Source: Isoetes taiwanensis | Taxonomy: Eukaryota; Streptophyta; Lycopodiopsida; Isoetales; Isoetaceae | DNA: 64,000 nt | Assembly: GCA_021234155.1 (NCBI GenBank) | Contig: JAJEKV010000062.1 | Span: 6,106,432 to 6,170,431 of the forward strand | Direction: 5' to 3' | Part shown: positions 51,629 to 63,926 of the stretch, piece by piece | How the letters are laid out: the number at the start of each line of letters is the position of its first letter | How positions within the stretch are numbered: the stretch's first letter is position 1 | Translations under genes and position numbers: made by a program | Notes under the pieces: generated by a model | The model's input: only the letters and a program-made list of their open reading frames with translations | Databases searched by the model: none | Told to the model about the DNA's origin: nothing

Positions 51629-51996
51629 TTATTATACTTATCTTTCAGTAGATCCAAGTCCAAGGCCTATTCTAGATTCATTGAGAGCCCTGGCGAGCAC
51701 TACAGGCTCCAGACAAATATTTCCTCTCAAGTGCCAAGAATTATCTCAAAGGATTAAGTAACAAGAAATTCTTAACCCAGAAAAATTTTACCTGGGAAAT
51801 TCCTCGACGGTGGGTCTGGCTGAGCTACTCATGCATCACCTCATCTAGCGGTGCCGCCGCAGAATATCCAGTGGTTAGGTAAACTATAGGTTTAGAAGAC
51901 TTTTCGACTTGAAAATTGAAAATTTTTTGTTGTGAGTGCATGGTCAAAAAATTTCGAAGCTGTGAGATCTGGCATGGGTTTAAAATTTGCGGGCTA

Positions 51997-52146
51997 TGAA
52001 GCCTAAACATATGTGTGTTGCTTCTACTGTTTTTGCTATTATGTTGCTATGGTAGGTCCGTGTGAAGGGTGTGAAGCCTAAACATATGTGTGTTGCTTCT
52101 ACTGTTTTTGCTATTATATTGCTGTGGTATGTCCGTGTGTTGCTGA
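51997..52146 (+). repeat. Tandem duplication, period 75 bp
   Basis: Two copies starting TGAAGCCTAAACATATGTGTG differ at a few positions. They lie in non-coding DNA downstream of the SDR gene. Confidence 0.9.
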
Positions 52147-52656
52147 GGTGGAAAATGGGGTTTGTCCCCATCTTGATTTCTGCTCAACGGTTGTGGTTGT
52201 TGGAGAGGGAATATGACATGGCATATTCCCTTGATCTATGGCCGAGGATTAGCGAGTATAGAGGATTGGTGTGCAGTTCAGACTGCAAAGCTTAAATACA
52301 TAATTTCGTTAACATGGACATCTGTCTCTGAAAATAATTGGCCCCAAATACTCAGAAGCTTGATCTGTCTGTGAAACTATAAAATCTGCCATGAAAATTG
52401 CATTTCTTTTTAATGCATTGCAGCTACAGATATTTCTTATTTAGCAGTTCCACAAACGATTAGTCCATGCAAATAATAGTATCACAAACTGAGATTCATA
52501 TTATCAAAAGAATGGCATGTACTCCCAAGATATATTACAGCTAATGTTTTAAGATATAGCATGCAGTTCAGACTGCAAAGCTTAATACATAATTCCACTA
52601 ACATGGACACAAAAATAATAGAAACAAGTCTTTATCAACTGGAACAACTTAAAATA

Positions 52657-55247
52657 TTAAGGATAGAAACCGTTGACTGACATTCCTCCATCCACTGGAA
52701 CAACTTGCCCAGTAAGATATGAAGCTCCAGAAAGGCAAAGAAATGTGACCACCGCTGCAACTTCCTGTGGTGTCCCAATGCGTTTTAAGGGAGTTCGAGC
52801 TATAACATTAGCAGTGAATTCTGGATTCTTCAAAACCTAAATAAACCCAATAGAAGACATCAAGAAGGCAGAGACAAACAATACCTAAAGATCATAAACT
52901 TTTTCTACCCTGTTCAAAATAAATCGGGAGTCGCGATGTATACATAAAAAACCACCATAATGCTGTCCTGATCTTGTAAGAACAGCGAATCTCAGATTGC
53001 CCAGATTGCCTCCTTTGAGAAGTGTATTGAAATCCAAAATATGTGGCTAATATCCCGTAAAGTCACTTGTAAACTCTATTACATTAAAAACTAGTAAATG
53101 CTTGTCTAAAACTCAAAAGAAGCCCAAAATCACGGTATGAACTAGATAATCCATGTGGGAGAACATTGCCGTATATTAATTGATGATAAATAAAGAAGAC
53201 CATACATCTTAGCATGCTTCATAGGAATTGTTGATAAATAAACAAGAAAGAGAAGGATGTAGACCTGGTTCGCCAAATCAGTTGAAATGTACCATGGAGC
53301 CACAGAATTAACACGGATACCATCTTTTGCCCACTCACATGCCAGATTTTTGGTAATTTGATTTATTGCGCCTACATCAATTGTAGAGATGGTAAGACAT
53401 ATTGTAGAGATCCAACAAACAATAATCAAATATCGGATTTAAGCTGACCTAAAGAAATACAGTATGTTCTGATGTTGTGTGTGAATTTGGTCTACCCAAT
53501 ACCCTTATTCCTACACAGAAAGCACTTAAAGTTGTTGAGACATCGTAAAGGAGAAGAAAACAACATCGGAATCTTGACTAAATAGAACAAAGAGATACAA
53601 GAAACAAAAGGGAATGGAAGGCAAAAGTGCTCAGAATGATCTGCTAACCTATATGATACGGTTATATGTAGTACGCCAAATCATGTGATCTAACATGATG
53701 ATGACATGTCTCCTGTATCAGGGAGCGCATATCAACCACTCTAGTTCATAGGCCACAAGGTGCTAACATCATAACAGTGCAAAGAGAAGGTACACAGGTA
53801 GAGGGTGAAGAAACCAAGAAGAATGCTTAAATTGAAGGAAGAGAAAATTGCGTACATGAACAAAGTCCTGTTAGAGTTATATACTGTATACTAATTGTGT
53901 TCCATTGAAATCCTACCTTTAATTCATCACTAACTTAGCTGTTGACTTTTATTAGCAACATCACTGACTTGTACAGCAATTGATATGACATTGAGAGAAG
54001 CTAACATGTCAAACTACATATAAGCTTGTGCCACGTCGTCACTTGTGCAGTGTCCGAGACATTGTGGCAAATCATCTTATCAGTATTTTAAAGTCAATAA
54101 ACATGCATATCAAATGCTTGTTCGATTTGTGGAAGTAATAAAGAGCCAAATTTTGTTGTCCTCCAAGGATATTAAGGCACTCCGTAATCATCTTGGCCTG
54201 ATATCCCCAAAGAGTTGATTGGCCAATCTACTGAAAGCACAACTGACCACAATTCCATGATAGTTATTTGGTTCACAGTCCTAGTAGAAAAAAGGGCTAT
54301 CCCTTTCATTTTCAAAAAAGATTTGTACTATGTTACCAATGACCTTCCTCAACCATCTCATTTCAATACGCAAATGCGGTAGCAACATGTCTTCTTTCCG
54401 AAATTCTGATCTATAAATAAATGACTCTAGAACAAATGCAAGGTAACAGCGTACCTTTAGTGGCAGCATACAAAGTTCCACTATTTATGGCCACAACCCC
54501 TGCTATTGATGAATTGAAGACAATGGATCCGTTACCAGATGCCTTCAACAATGGATATGCTAGCTGGACCAAGTGATAAGCAGACTCAAAGTTGGTTGAC
54601 AGGATAAAGGACAGTTCATCCGGCTTGTATTCCACCGTTGGCTTCCTAATATTTGTACCCACATTGTTCACCTACGTTAGACAACAGCGATTAACATTTT
54701 TTATGCCATTATAAATCTGCAGCCCGATTATGCTAAAAAGGATGAATCTATCCAAAATAAATATGAACCCTTCACAAATTAAAAATTCTAGTGCTAGGAA
54801 ATAAAACTCGAGAGACAATTGGGAACTTTATCTGTACAAAAAGCAAGGATGTATTGGGTGCATTTACAATGGAAAGGAATAAGGAAGAATTACCAGGATA
54901 TTTAGCTTCCCATTACAGAAAGAAGCTACCGTATCAATGAGCTTCTCTCTTTCACTTGGAACAGAAACATCACAAACACAGCCTTGCACATCCAACCCAG
55001 CAGCTTTCCATTCATCTAAGTTTTGATTCAATGTCTCCGCAGACCTCCCACAAGTGTATACCGATGCTCCTAAACCAGCCAACTCTTCCACGATAGCCCG
55101 GCTGCATAACCAACAAAAGAATTGCAACAGGCATGTCTCAAGATTTGCAGGGTTGCATGGTGGGGATGATTACCCAATTCCCCTAGTGCCGCCTGTAACA
55201 AGAGCTGTTTTCCCAGTTAGGCTCCATCGCTCGGCCAAGGTTGCCAT
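52657..55247 (-). CDS. Short-chain dehydrogenase/reductase, tropinone-reductase-like, five exons
   Basis: Coding segments on the minus strand are 55247-55174, 55101-54894, 54671-54455, 53371-53265 and 52836-52657. All introns are GT-AG and the joined frame is open for 261 residues, the usual size of this plant family. The protein starts [20 protein letters not shown] and has the TGGTRGIG dinucleotide-binding loop split by intron 1. NNVG follows, then FNSSIAG (catalytic Ser), YAATK (catalytic Tyr and Lys) and [15 protein letters not shown]. It ends [20 protein letters not shown]. SDRs of this type reduce carbonyls with NADPH. The true substrate is unknown, since most plant members are not tropinone reductases. 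All active-site residues are present. The longest intron (54454-53372) holds no recognised insertion. Confidence 0.92.
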
Positions 55248-55338
55248 GGAAAAGGGATAAATAGCTGCTAAGGGGGGGTGTACCACTTGAATAAGCAAAC
55301 GTGGAAAATAAAATATTTTTGCTAATTAAATTTTCTTA

Positions 55339-56862
55339 GGGAAAAATTTACAAAATGCCCTTATGTTTTGACGAATTTCACCAAATGCGCCTAACTTTTC
55401 ATAATTTCACCAAATGCCCCTAGTCAATATATTTTGTATTTTTATAAATTATTCAAATACCCTTAAGATTTACGTTAATTCCTCAAATACCCTTTTTTTT
55501 TTTTTTTTTTTTTTTGAAGGACGTCAAGCTTTATTCACCAACTAGAAACCGAGAGCAACATAAAAGCAAAGAGGGATTATAACCCGGTGGACAAACCGAT
55601 TTTGGGCACAACCCCTGCCTATGCAAAAGAATGAATCACGAGAAGGTAAGTATGCGGAACTTTCTTCTCTTGATCAAGAGAAGAACAATTGTAAGCCATA
55701 ACAATTTTATCGGAGGCCTGAAGAACAACCTCATCTGCATTATTATGCCCTTAAAGATAAACAACCTCCTTCTCTTCGGATTGACCATAAAAGCCCACCA
55801 CATGCGAGATGAAAAGCTTCGTTTTAGTTGTTTGGGCCAAGCATCGGGATAGATAGCAAGCAAAATTTGGCTAGATCGAGAGCGTGCAAAAAGGGTCAAC
55901 AACCAAGACCATTTAAGCCTCTCACACAAGAAAAACAATGCTCAATACTCTCAACCCTTTGGCGGCATAAAGGGCGTGAGCTCGAAATCCGATTATCCAT
56001 TTTATGGACTAATTTGACTCACGAGGCATCTATGGATCACTTGCCACCACAAAACTACTACTTTTCGGGTGAAGCGGCTTATCCCATACCCATATCAAAC
56101 ACTTTTCCATTGTGGTCAATATAAGATGCCATCTATTAGATGGAATTATTCAGAATGCACAAGCAATTTATACACAAAAAAAAAAAAAAAAACCTCAAAT
56201 ACCCTTATGTTTCATTGAAATACCCAAAATGCCCTTGAGAGCAATAACGTGTGTTTTTTTTTCAAATTTTAAAAGTTGTAAATTTACAAAATACCCTTAA
56301 GTTTTAAGCAAATTATTGAAATGACCTTGAACAACATCGTACTGTTGTTGGAGACATCATACCTAGAACAGTGGGAACAATAATAGGGCGCATGATCTTT
56401 CTATAGGTTGTAGAGTAAGAAGTGAGTAAAAAGGCTTGGTGAGTCTCCAGAATCGTGAGAGCTTGTGCGCGCCAGAATTGTAAGAGATTGATCCTTCAAA
56501 AATTCTTGAGAAAACAGAATCGGTGCAAAATCATGAGACTGAGAGAAAAAAATCGATGGAGCAAGCTAAAATTAATGGAGCAAAATGAGTTTCAATTAGC
56601 AGCAAATTTGATGGAGCCCCTTGTGCCTTCCTTTTTCTTTTTGAGGAACCGTGCACAAAAGTAGGCGTTGATCCAAAAACGGCGCCAGAACATATCCATT
56701 AAAAAGGGCGTTCGTTGAATACGAAAAACTAAAAGGCATTTTGTGAAACTTGAAATGTTACCAAAAGATATACGTTGACCAAGGGCATTTAGTAAAATGA
56801 TGAAAAGTCAGGGGCATCTGGTGAAATTCGTCAAAACATAAGGGCATTTTGTAGTTTTCCCC
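55339..56862. mobile_element. Mutator-like non-autonomous TIR element
   Basis: Terminal inverted repeats of at least 100 bases start GGGAAAAATTTACAAAATGC on the left and GGGGAAAACTACAAAATGCC on the right (inverse strand). Both continue through CTTATGTTTTGACGAATTTC. The element is flanked by a perfect 9-bp duplication, ATTTTCTTA (55330-55338 and 56863-56871), the size typical of Mutator-like elements. No transposase is present. A retroposon (about 55495-56192) has inserted into it. Without that insert the element would be about 0.8 kb. It sits about 90 bases upstream of the SDR start codon. Confidence 0.88.
55495..56192 (-). mobile_element. Retroposon nested in the Mutator-like element
   Basis: The target sequence CCTCAAATACCCTT (14 bases) is found on both sides (55481-55494 and 56193-56206). 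A T run at 55493-55515 is the poly(A) tail of a minus-strand insertion. An A run (56176-56192) lies at the other end. The minus-strand frame at 55938-55636 contains FPDAWPKQLKRS-like residues (read as YPDAWPKQLKRSFSSRMWWA) and may be LINE-derived. The identity is uncertain. Confidence 0.7.
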
Positions 56863-56871
56863 ATTTTCTTA

Positions 56872-58738
56872 TGCTGAAGCGCATTATTGTGCTAATTATC
56901 TTTTGCAATTGAAGAAAGGGGCAGGGCTTACATAAGATTTAATATGGTCTTGGCAAGTCTTAGTATTTCAAAAACGTATAAAGATGACGTCATAAATTTG
57001 GGTTTGGTTGGGCTTTCCAATGTGTTTAGCAGAGTTGCCTAACCCGAGGTGCACACTTTGCTACAATTCTAGCTATGACATTGTGTTCTGCCACGTCAGC
57101 TTATTTTCATCTCAACCATTAGATCTCTTAATTTCGCATGGACGGCCATGGAAATTAGAAAGTCCTTGAAAATTACTTTTTCCCTTCTCTGACCATCCTG
57201 ATTTCCTCTTCTGCTTCTACGCTGGCTTCTTCGAATAGCATTCTGGCTACTCGACATCTTTGGGTTTTTCTTTTGGGCTTTTCACTTGGACCTCCGTCGG
57301 CAGGATTCTCTAAAACTAATCTCGAATTCCTCAAAGTTTTGTGGTAAGAATTGCCAATCCAGAGAAGATTTATGGCAAAATAATCTCAGGGTTTTGCTAG
57401 TAGCTAGGGTTCGAGATTTTGATTTCCACTTCTAATTCTTGCTAAGTCGTTAGTCCCGTTGTTCTAACTGTGTTTTCTTTTTCTTCTATAGTTTAGGCTG
57501 CATTCGCATTTCTGGGCAATAGCAGTTGTGCATAACGATGCAGAATAATGGGCCGCGTTTTATTCGATTTCTATTTGTACGGTCTCATGATTATCAGTTT
57601 GTCCATTTTTATTTTATAATGCTGCAGTCAATAAAGCTAACAATTTTTTTGCACTTTATAGCTAGAGGAAAGAAAGGAACAAGTACAAGGAAATTTTGAA
57701 GATGTTAATCGTGGAGTGAAAAGGGCTTAGAAAGAGAAACCCAGCTTTGTGAAAGAGAAGATTGTGAGCTAGAGTGCACGGGCCAGCCGTTATGTATATA
57801 CGAACCATATCTTGGACCCTAGTGCTTGGCCATTTTTACATCAGAACAATCTCCTTTATCGTGGCCATAGCTTGGTAATTGTCTTCTACACACATTGTTA
57901 AACCTAAGTTACAGGTTTAATTTATGTTGTTATCGATATTGGCCCACATATTTGAAGGATTGTATACATGTTATAAACACAGTGCACTTTAAATATGGCA
58001 TTTGGGAACTACATTTGTTCTCAAAAACATCAACATGCCTTTTGTTTTTATAGGGTGTAGAACATTGGTGCAGAAATTGGATCATAAGAAATTTCTGGTC
58101 CTTCTGTGTGCATTATCCTCATGTCTAAGTTCACTTTTGGATCAGATATCAAAAACCCAGTTTTGCCATGATCTGGAAAAAGATACACGTTCTCTATGTG
58201 GATAGAGATACACGCTCTCGATGGAAAATATGAAGCAAGACTCATCTGGTTATAAAAAACTGACATTTATTTGTCAAATCCCAGAAACTGGCATAGATTT
58301 TTCATGTGATGCCATCTTTGCTGCATCAATTTGTTGGGTATTGGATATAAACTACAGTGACAGGTTGCACATAAACATGCACAGACGTGTATAAATACTG
58401 CATTCATCACTAGGTTACCGTAATGTGTGCCTCGTTAGGTTTGGGGTATTAGATATAAACTACAATGATGAGTTGCACAGCTCAGACTTTTGTTATAAAA
58501 CTGTGTTTGTCACTACACTACCTTAATATTTGTCTCATCAACTTGTTGGGGTATCAGATATGAACTACATTGACTGGGAGCTGAAAAAACGACCTTGATT
58601 GAAGATAGTTGTGATTTTGCTATGCCATTCATGACATAAGAGTGGCATGTTGTAGCTGATAACATACCTTTAGAAATCATTATCAATGTAGGCCCTCAGC
58701 GAAAGAAAGTAATAATTTGTTGGCATTCTGATTTGCAG
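56872..58738. other. Intergenic or 5' region of the unidentified gene downstream
   Basis: No recognised domain. Around 57180-57500 the composition changes (CTTCTGCTTCTACGCTGGC), as in a 5' UTR. Between 58330 and 58570 the phrase GTTGGGGTATTAGATATAAA and variants recur three times with surrounding words, a worn repeat. Confidence 0.4.
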
Positions 58739-59401
58739 TCTCCAAGAGGAAGGAGACCCAAGTTCGATGATGTGGATGTTGCAATACGTCTTCCACTTCT
58801 CAATAGTTCATATTACCGGGACGTCTTCCGTCTAAACTGTGTGCACAAAAATTCATGGATAGGTTTTCAACCATGGCTGGCAGTAGGAAGAAATGTAAGC
58901 TACGTTTGTTATCCAATCCTTTTACGCACCATCACTTCTGCTATTATTGAATGTGTGTCTTACAGGTTGTTTTATCTGTTAAAGCAGAAGAAGTTCTTGT
59001 TGACTTGTTAAAGACTGGAAGAGATGTGGATGCTGCTTATTTTTGGACACCTATCAACATAATTTGTGATGTAAAAAATTGTGGTAATTTCGCAGGTCCA
59101 TCTTTCTGGAAGCTTTTAAAGAAATGTACGACATGCCTGATAGTTGGGACGAACTGCCCCCTATGCCCTCTAGAGGTTATAGTTGGTCCAGCATGCATTG
59201 CAAGGTATATTGGAAAGAGGGAGACAAGAGAGGTATAAATTGAAGCTGGAACGGAAACAGAAAAATAGAGAGAGACTTGCAAGGATGCGGAATAGATATA
59301 AGCAAAAGGCTTTGGGCTGTTATGTCAAGCCAGCTCCTGGAGCAGGTTATGTGCCAGTTGAGCCCGAACCTATTAAGAATGGCACTAAGAGCTTGGAATA
59401 G
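58739..59401 (+). pseudogene. Exon-like blocks of an unidentified gene
   Basis: Block 1 (58739-58894) lies between a TTTGCAG acceptor and a GTAAGC donor and reads SPRGRRPKFDDVDVAIRLPL to LAVGRN. It joins in phase to block 2 (58966 on), VVLSVKAEEVLVDLLKTGRD. After a TTTCGCAG acceptor at 59094, block 3 reads EAFKEMYDMPDSWDELPPMP. The last block (about 59215-59401) reads RQERYKLKLERKQKNRERLA to a TAG after NGTKSLE and is highly basic. The pieces look coding and are spaced like exons, but I do not recognise the family and cannot phase blocks 2 to 4. It may be a real gene rather than a pseudogene. Confidence 0.35.
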
Positions 59402-61459
59402 TTCAATCGAACAGTTTTGATTTACAGCCAGAATTTCGAAGGGTCTGCATTCGTCTACATGAGCACACCAATGTATAATCCATCAAAGTGATGGTTTTAT
59501 CAACCTTAATGTACAACATTTTACATATATGCTGGATTCCTTCACCTGTTATCTGTTCAAATGAATGTGTGCATCAATTGGCCTTAGGATTTTCTTCGAA
59601 AAGCATAAGAAAATGGCAAGTATTCAAACTAAAAAACGTAATGTCACAAATTTTAGTCCAAAACTTAAACAATAATATATAAGCACAAGAAAATGTAAAA
59701 GTCCACATTCTTTTACACGAACAGATCAATGTATAATCCAACAAAGTGATGGTTTTCAACCTTGATGAACAACTTTTTCTACGTATATGTTGAATTCTTT
59801 CACCTCTTATTTGTTTCAATGTGCATGAATCGGTTGAGGAATTTCTTCAAAGAGCATAAGAAAGAGATAAAAAATGTACACAAATTGTAGTCCAAAACTT
59901 AAATAGTAATACACAAGGACAAGAAAATGTAAGAGTCGCCTGCCCTCAAATTCTTGAAGTGAATCCAATTAATAATATAAAGAATTTATATTCGCATATA
60001 TTTGGAGAAGTGAGTTGGTATCCTGACTGAAAGTGAGTTGGTAGAGGAAATGTTCATGGCCGGTATCGAAGATTCAAGACTTCCTAATCTCATAAAGGGA
60101 AACCTTGTTTTATTTGCCCCACTTCGTCGTACGAAGGGGAACCGTACATTTCCAAAACGTCGCCGTGACTCGGATTCTTCCCATCAGGCCTATCAGGGAC
60201 CCAATAAGGGATGCACAATGTAAGATTTATATATTAACGCATATTAACCATAAAGCTTTGGCCTTTAAATGCCATTCTTGTATATTTGGGAAGTGCATCG
60301 ACTTATTGGACACATATTAAATTAGCATGCCGCTTATTTTGACATGATTGTGTTGTGGGGTTCGTGGAGTTTACATGATTGAACCATAAAGCTTTGACCT
60401 TTAAATGTCATTCTTGTATACTTGGGATGGACAACATTTGGAATATACTCTCCATTTTTTATAGGGTAAAGCCTCTCTAGTGCAAATACTTTTTTTATTT
60501 ACATCTTTAAACCTTCTATGTATATTACTACATCTAATGATCATTCTTTTTCTTCTTAGCCATTCACTTAGACCTGTATCTTCATTGGCATTCCTTTTTC
60601 TTATGTGTATAATTCCTATTCGCTCATAATTTCGTTTGGCATCATATCACACCAATAATGGGAAGTTAACGTGCAATTCTTTAATGTCCATATTATTTTT
60701 CAATGGAATTCAAGCCTTTGCAGGCATACTAGTACGCTCTGGTATAAGAAAAAAAAAAACCCTTAAGAAGGTTGCCGCTTTGATATAAGAAAAAAACCCT
60801 TAAGAAGGTTGCCGCCGAAATTCAAATTACTACGATTAAAATTTCAATACAAACCCAACTACCGAGCCTTCTTCCCAACCCTGCAGTTCTGCTAGTTGGG
60901 TTTTTTTTCTTCCTTATATTTTTCGTATGGAAGCCAAGGTTTCTATTTTTGGTGGTAGAAGGGCAGCATGGATATGGCAGATGGGTTAGGATATTTTGCA
61001 GCAGCGCAAGGTAGTAGGGCATGGCGACTTGGCCATGGCAGAGAGATATCATTTTGCAGGGCGCGATCCATGATGCACGATTTTGTAAGGATGCAGGGAT
61101 TTTTGCACAATGCAGGGATTGCAAGGCACGATTTTACAAGTAGATGTTTCTAGAAATTGCAGTGGTAGTCTGGCAAGCTGAGGAAGTCCTTGCAGTTCGA
61201 GTGAAATGATAGATTTGTCTGTTGCTTTCTTCATTGGCAATTATCCTCTTACACGCAAACTTTCTGTAGTCAAGCTTCCTATTACTTTTTTAATTCATGT
61301 TTGTTGCACTGTTGTAAATTTTAGAATTGTTCTTGTTCATTGGCTTCCGTTGTATTCAATCTTCTTCTGTATTCTTTGTTGAATGGAATAAGGCAATCAC
61401 TTTTATTGTAATTCCTGATGAAGAAACTATTATAAGTTGTGAAAATGTTCAGGGGCTTC
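59402..61459. other. Intergenic, no supported gene
   Basis: AT-rich DNA. Two similar segments at 59480-59560 and 59720-59800 share AATGTATAATCCA and AAAGTGATGGTTTT. A possible SINE lies at 60015-60220: a loose A-box-like GTGAGTTGGTAGAGG, then GATTCAAGACTTCC. Two copies of AACCCTTAAGAAGGTTGCCGC occur at 60759 and 60795. Confidence 0.45.
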
Positions 61460-62150
61460 AGCTTTATTGAAGCCTCTTCTATATGTTCAATGGAATAAGG
61501 CAGACTTCATGTTGAATGGAATAAGGCGGGAGCCATTGATTAGCAGACGGGAAGAGGCAAAGATGTTTAGGGCCATGATTCTCTTGATCAAGTCAGGGTG
61601 GATCCCAATATGGAAAATTAACTGTTTGAGAAAATCCTATCTAATGGAATCATATGTTCGTCTAGAATCCAACTTCAAGAGAAAACAACCTTGTTTGGAA
61701 AGCCTGTTCCAATGTAGCCCCTCATTGGCCACTATATAGGTATCCAATATATATCGTCCAAGGAGGAAGGCTGATTGACAAGAGTTAATATTCTCATGTA
61801 GATGATGCATAATTCTGAGAGCTAGAATTTTGGCTAGGATTTTGTAGGTGGTGTTGGTAAGGGAGATAGGCCTCCAGTCTCCCAGCTACCTAGGTTGTTT
61901 AACCTTAAGGATAAGGGCTATCGTGCTTGAATTGAAAGCAGGATGAATAAAGCTAGCTAACCATGCATCCTTAACAAAGTTCAGAAAGTCGTGCTTCATG
62001 AGGTACCAGAAAGTGAGAAAGAATTCAGGGGGAAAGCCATTTGGACCTGGGCTTTTTCCCTTTTTTCTTAAGAATGAGAAGAACTTCCAATCGTCTGGGT
62101 TATCCAAAAACCATCATCCATTATCTTTGAGGCAGGGATTCGTAATAAGA
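61460..62150 (-). mobile_element. L1-type LINE reverse transcriptase fragment
   Basis: The minus strand reads GKSPGPNGFPPEFFLTFW (about 62050-62000), ALILKVKQPR, a stop, then LGDWRPISLTNTTYKILAKI (61890-61830) and SCQSAFLLGRYILD. It continues through a degenerate LKLDSRRTYDSIR with a frame change. These are the RT finger and early palm blocks of L1-type plant LINEs, in order. The catalytic region is absent. This family differs from the CT-array LINEs. Confidence 0.82.
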
Positions 62151-63180
62151 ATATTTGGGTTTCTTCTTTAAGGGAGGGGTCCAGCTCTGGTTCTTGGAAT
62201 AGCTTAGAGTAAAGAACTCCCTTTTAATAACTATGGTTACATTACTTAATCTTGACATTAAGAGCCATCCCTCTCGTCTCTCTCACCACAATAGCCTTTA
62301 CATGATTTTCAAGGCCATTTCTTGTTTATGAAGCTCAGGATCAATGAGGGCAACTAATGATTTTCTGTTCTTTCCTTAAGCTGACTTCAGTACTCATCTT
62401 TCTCCTTAGCTAAATGATGATGTCTCTCTCTCCTTTCTCCATTGTTTAATCCAATTTTTGCAATTTTTGAGTTTACTGATATAGGCTTTCATGAACTGAT
62501 GTTATTCTACAATAGAAAGGGATAATATCTGGTAAACTCCTCATAGAATTTAACGTTATTAAAAGTGAAGTTTAGCCTAAAGGGGGTATTGGTACTTTTG
62601 ATGGCGGTGTTCACCTCTCTTATTTCAATCATTTGAGGGGAGTAGTCTCGCAGAATATTCAAATCATCACCTGTAACTATACTAAAATCAAATCTAATAT
62701 GTAGCAAAATAACAGGGGGTTTCTTTTGTATTTTTGTACGTTTTTTTCTATAGTTTTTATATGATTTGATGTTCGTATTTCACGGGATGTACTAATGTGT
62801 ACATCTAGAGTGCGCATACACCTAGCTTAATTTTCGTGCCATCTTTCCAATGGTCCACCTATGAATTTCCAAAGCTCAAGCATGCAGGCCTCGACCAAAT
62901 GCATTTTAGGGTTCTATGGTTTCGTGCCCCAATTTCTTTAGTAAACCAGGACCCGGGAAGGCCAGGGAGCTTTGCGACAGTGGTCGCTTTATGTAGCCGG
63001 ATGCTAGTTGTGTTTGCAGACCGTGTTTTGTTCAGGGTTTTTGTGCAAGGAGGTAAGAGATTTGCTTTACTTCCAATCCGGCAGTTCCAATCCGGCAGTT
63101 GGTGATGTATTAGCGTTATGTGGATCATACCTCCGTAGCAAAGGTTCTATTGCATCAGAACTGGGACTAGGAATGACGAG
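62151..63180. other. Intergenic, no supported gene
   Basis: AT-rich until about 62830, then more balanced. Near 63075 the 13-base unit TCCAATCCGGCAG is repeated twice in tandem. The area just before 63182 may derive from the 5' region of the SSU72 source gene. Confidence 0.4.
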
Positions 63181-63401
63181 GCTGCGGTATGCAAAACCAG
63201 AACCGAAGTATCTTGTCCTTGAAGTATATGCTTCTGTATTTTGATGCAATTCCCAGGTGGCTGCTTGCTGACCCATGCACTTTTAATGAAGCAGGGAATG
63301 GATGTGAGTTCTTATGGAACAGGGGCTCATGTAAAACTTCCTCGTCCTTCAATTCGAGAGCCAAATGTGAACTCTTTTGGCACTCCATATCAGTTGGCTC
63401 T
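63172..63401 (+). pseudogene. SSU72 CTD phosphatase, partial and rearranged
   Basis: SSU72 is a small cysteine phosphatase that removes Ser5 phosphate from the RNA polymerase II tail. Its N-terminus runs (R-Y-A-M-V-)C-S-S-N-Q-N-R-S then A-H-A-L-L. Here 63172 onward gives MTRLRYA, then a frame change and QNQNRS; the C-S-S part with the catalytic cysteine is lost. A 53-base foreign segment follows (63211-63263), after which HALLMKQGMDVSSYGTGAHV and KLPRPSIREPNVNSFGTPYQ match SSU72 residues 20-60 well. Nothing after FGTPY matches. The fragment is therefore not a working phosphatase. Confidence 0.8.
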
Positions 63402-63404
63402 GAT

Positions 63405-63749
63405 TTACTGCAGCAGTTGCAGAAGCTTTCTTTTGAGATTTTGGATGCATTGGTTGTTCGGGGCATTCTCTCAGATAGTTTGGAGATCCACATATGTAAC
63501 CAAATATTAAAGGGAGGTGAAATGGCGTATGGACTTTTGGAAAGCACTTTGGTACTCGTAGCAAAGATTTTAATAGATCGTTCCAACCATCAGATATCAA
63601 ATGATCCGTTAGTATTTGATCTCTGGAGAGGTTTCCTCAGTTCTCTAGCCAATAGATCTGCTAAAGTTGCTAAGTTGAATGAGACAAGTTCGCACATAAT
63701 CTTACCATCATGGTTTCAAACGGAAGTGCTGTTTATGGCTTTCCATTAG
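63405..63749 (+). other. Open coding-like stretch of unknown family
   Basis: Continuing in the frame after the SSU72 segment, 115 codons encode a helical sequence including LLQQLQKLSFEILDALVVRG and FDLWRGFLSSLANRSAKVAK, ending at TAG 63747-63749. It is not part of SSU72. It may be an exon of a helical-repeat gene, to which the last block of the window (63917-64000, VADLAKALGLVKMSHKMPVE) could also belong. Confidence 0.35.
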
Positions 63750-63873
63750 CTGGACACCTCTTGTAGATTAAGTTTGGTGGAAAGGGTGGTGTCCCTGTTA
63801 GCATCTTCTAATGCACATAAGCAAATCTCTGGCACACAAATAACTGTCTGGGCGTTGCATACTTCTCGGCTTA

Positions 63874-63926
63874 TCTTGTCCTTGAAATATATGCTTCTGT
63901 ATTTTGATGCAATTCCCAGGTGGCTG
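63874..63926 (+). repeat. Second copy of a 53-bp direct repeat (first copy 63211-63263)
   Basis: The 53 bases starting TCTTGTCCTTGAA are repeated with one mismatch. Both copies contain TTTTGATGCAATTCCCAG, which reads like an intron 3' end, followed by GTGGCTG. Confidence 0.9.
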
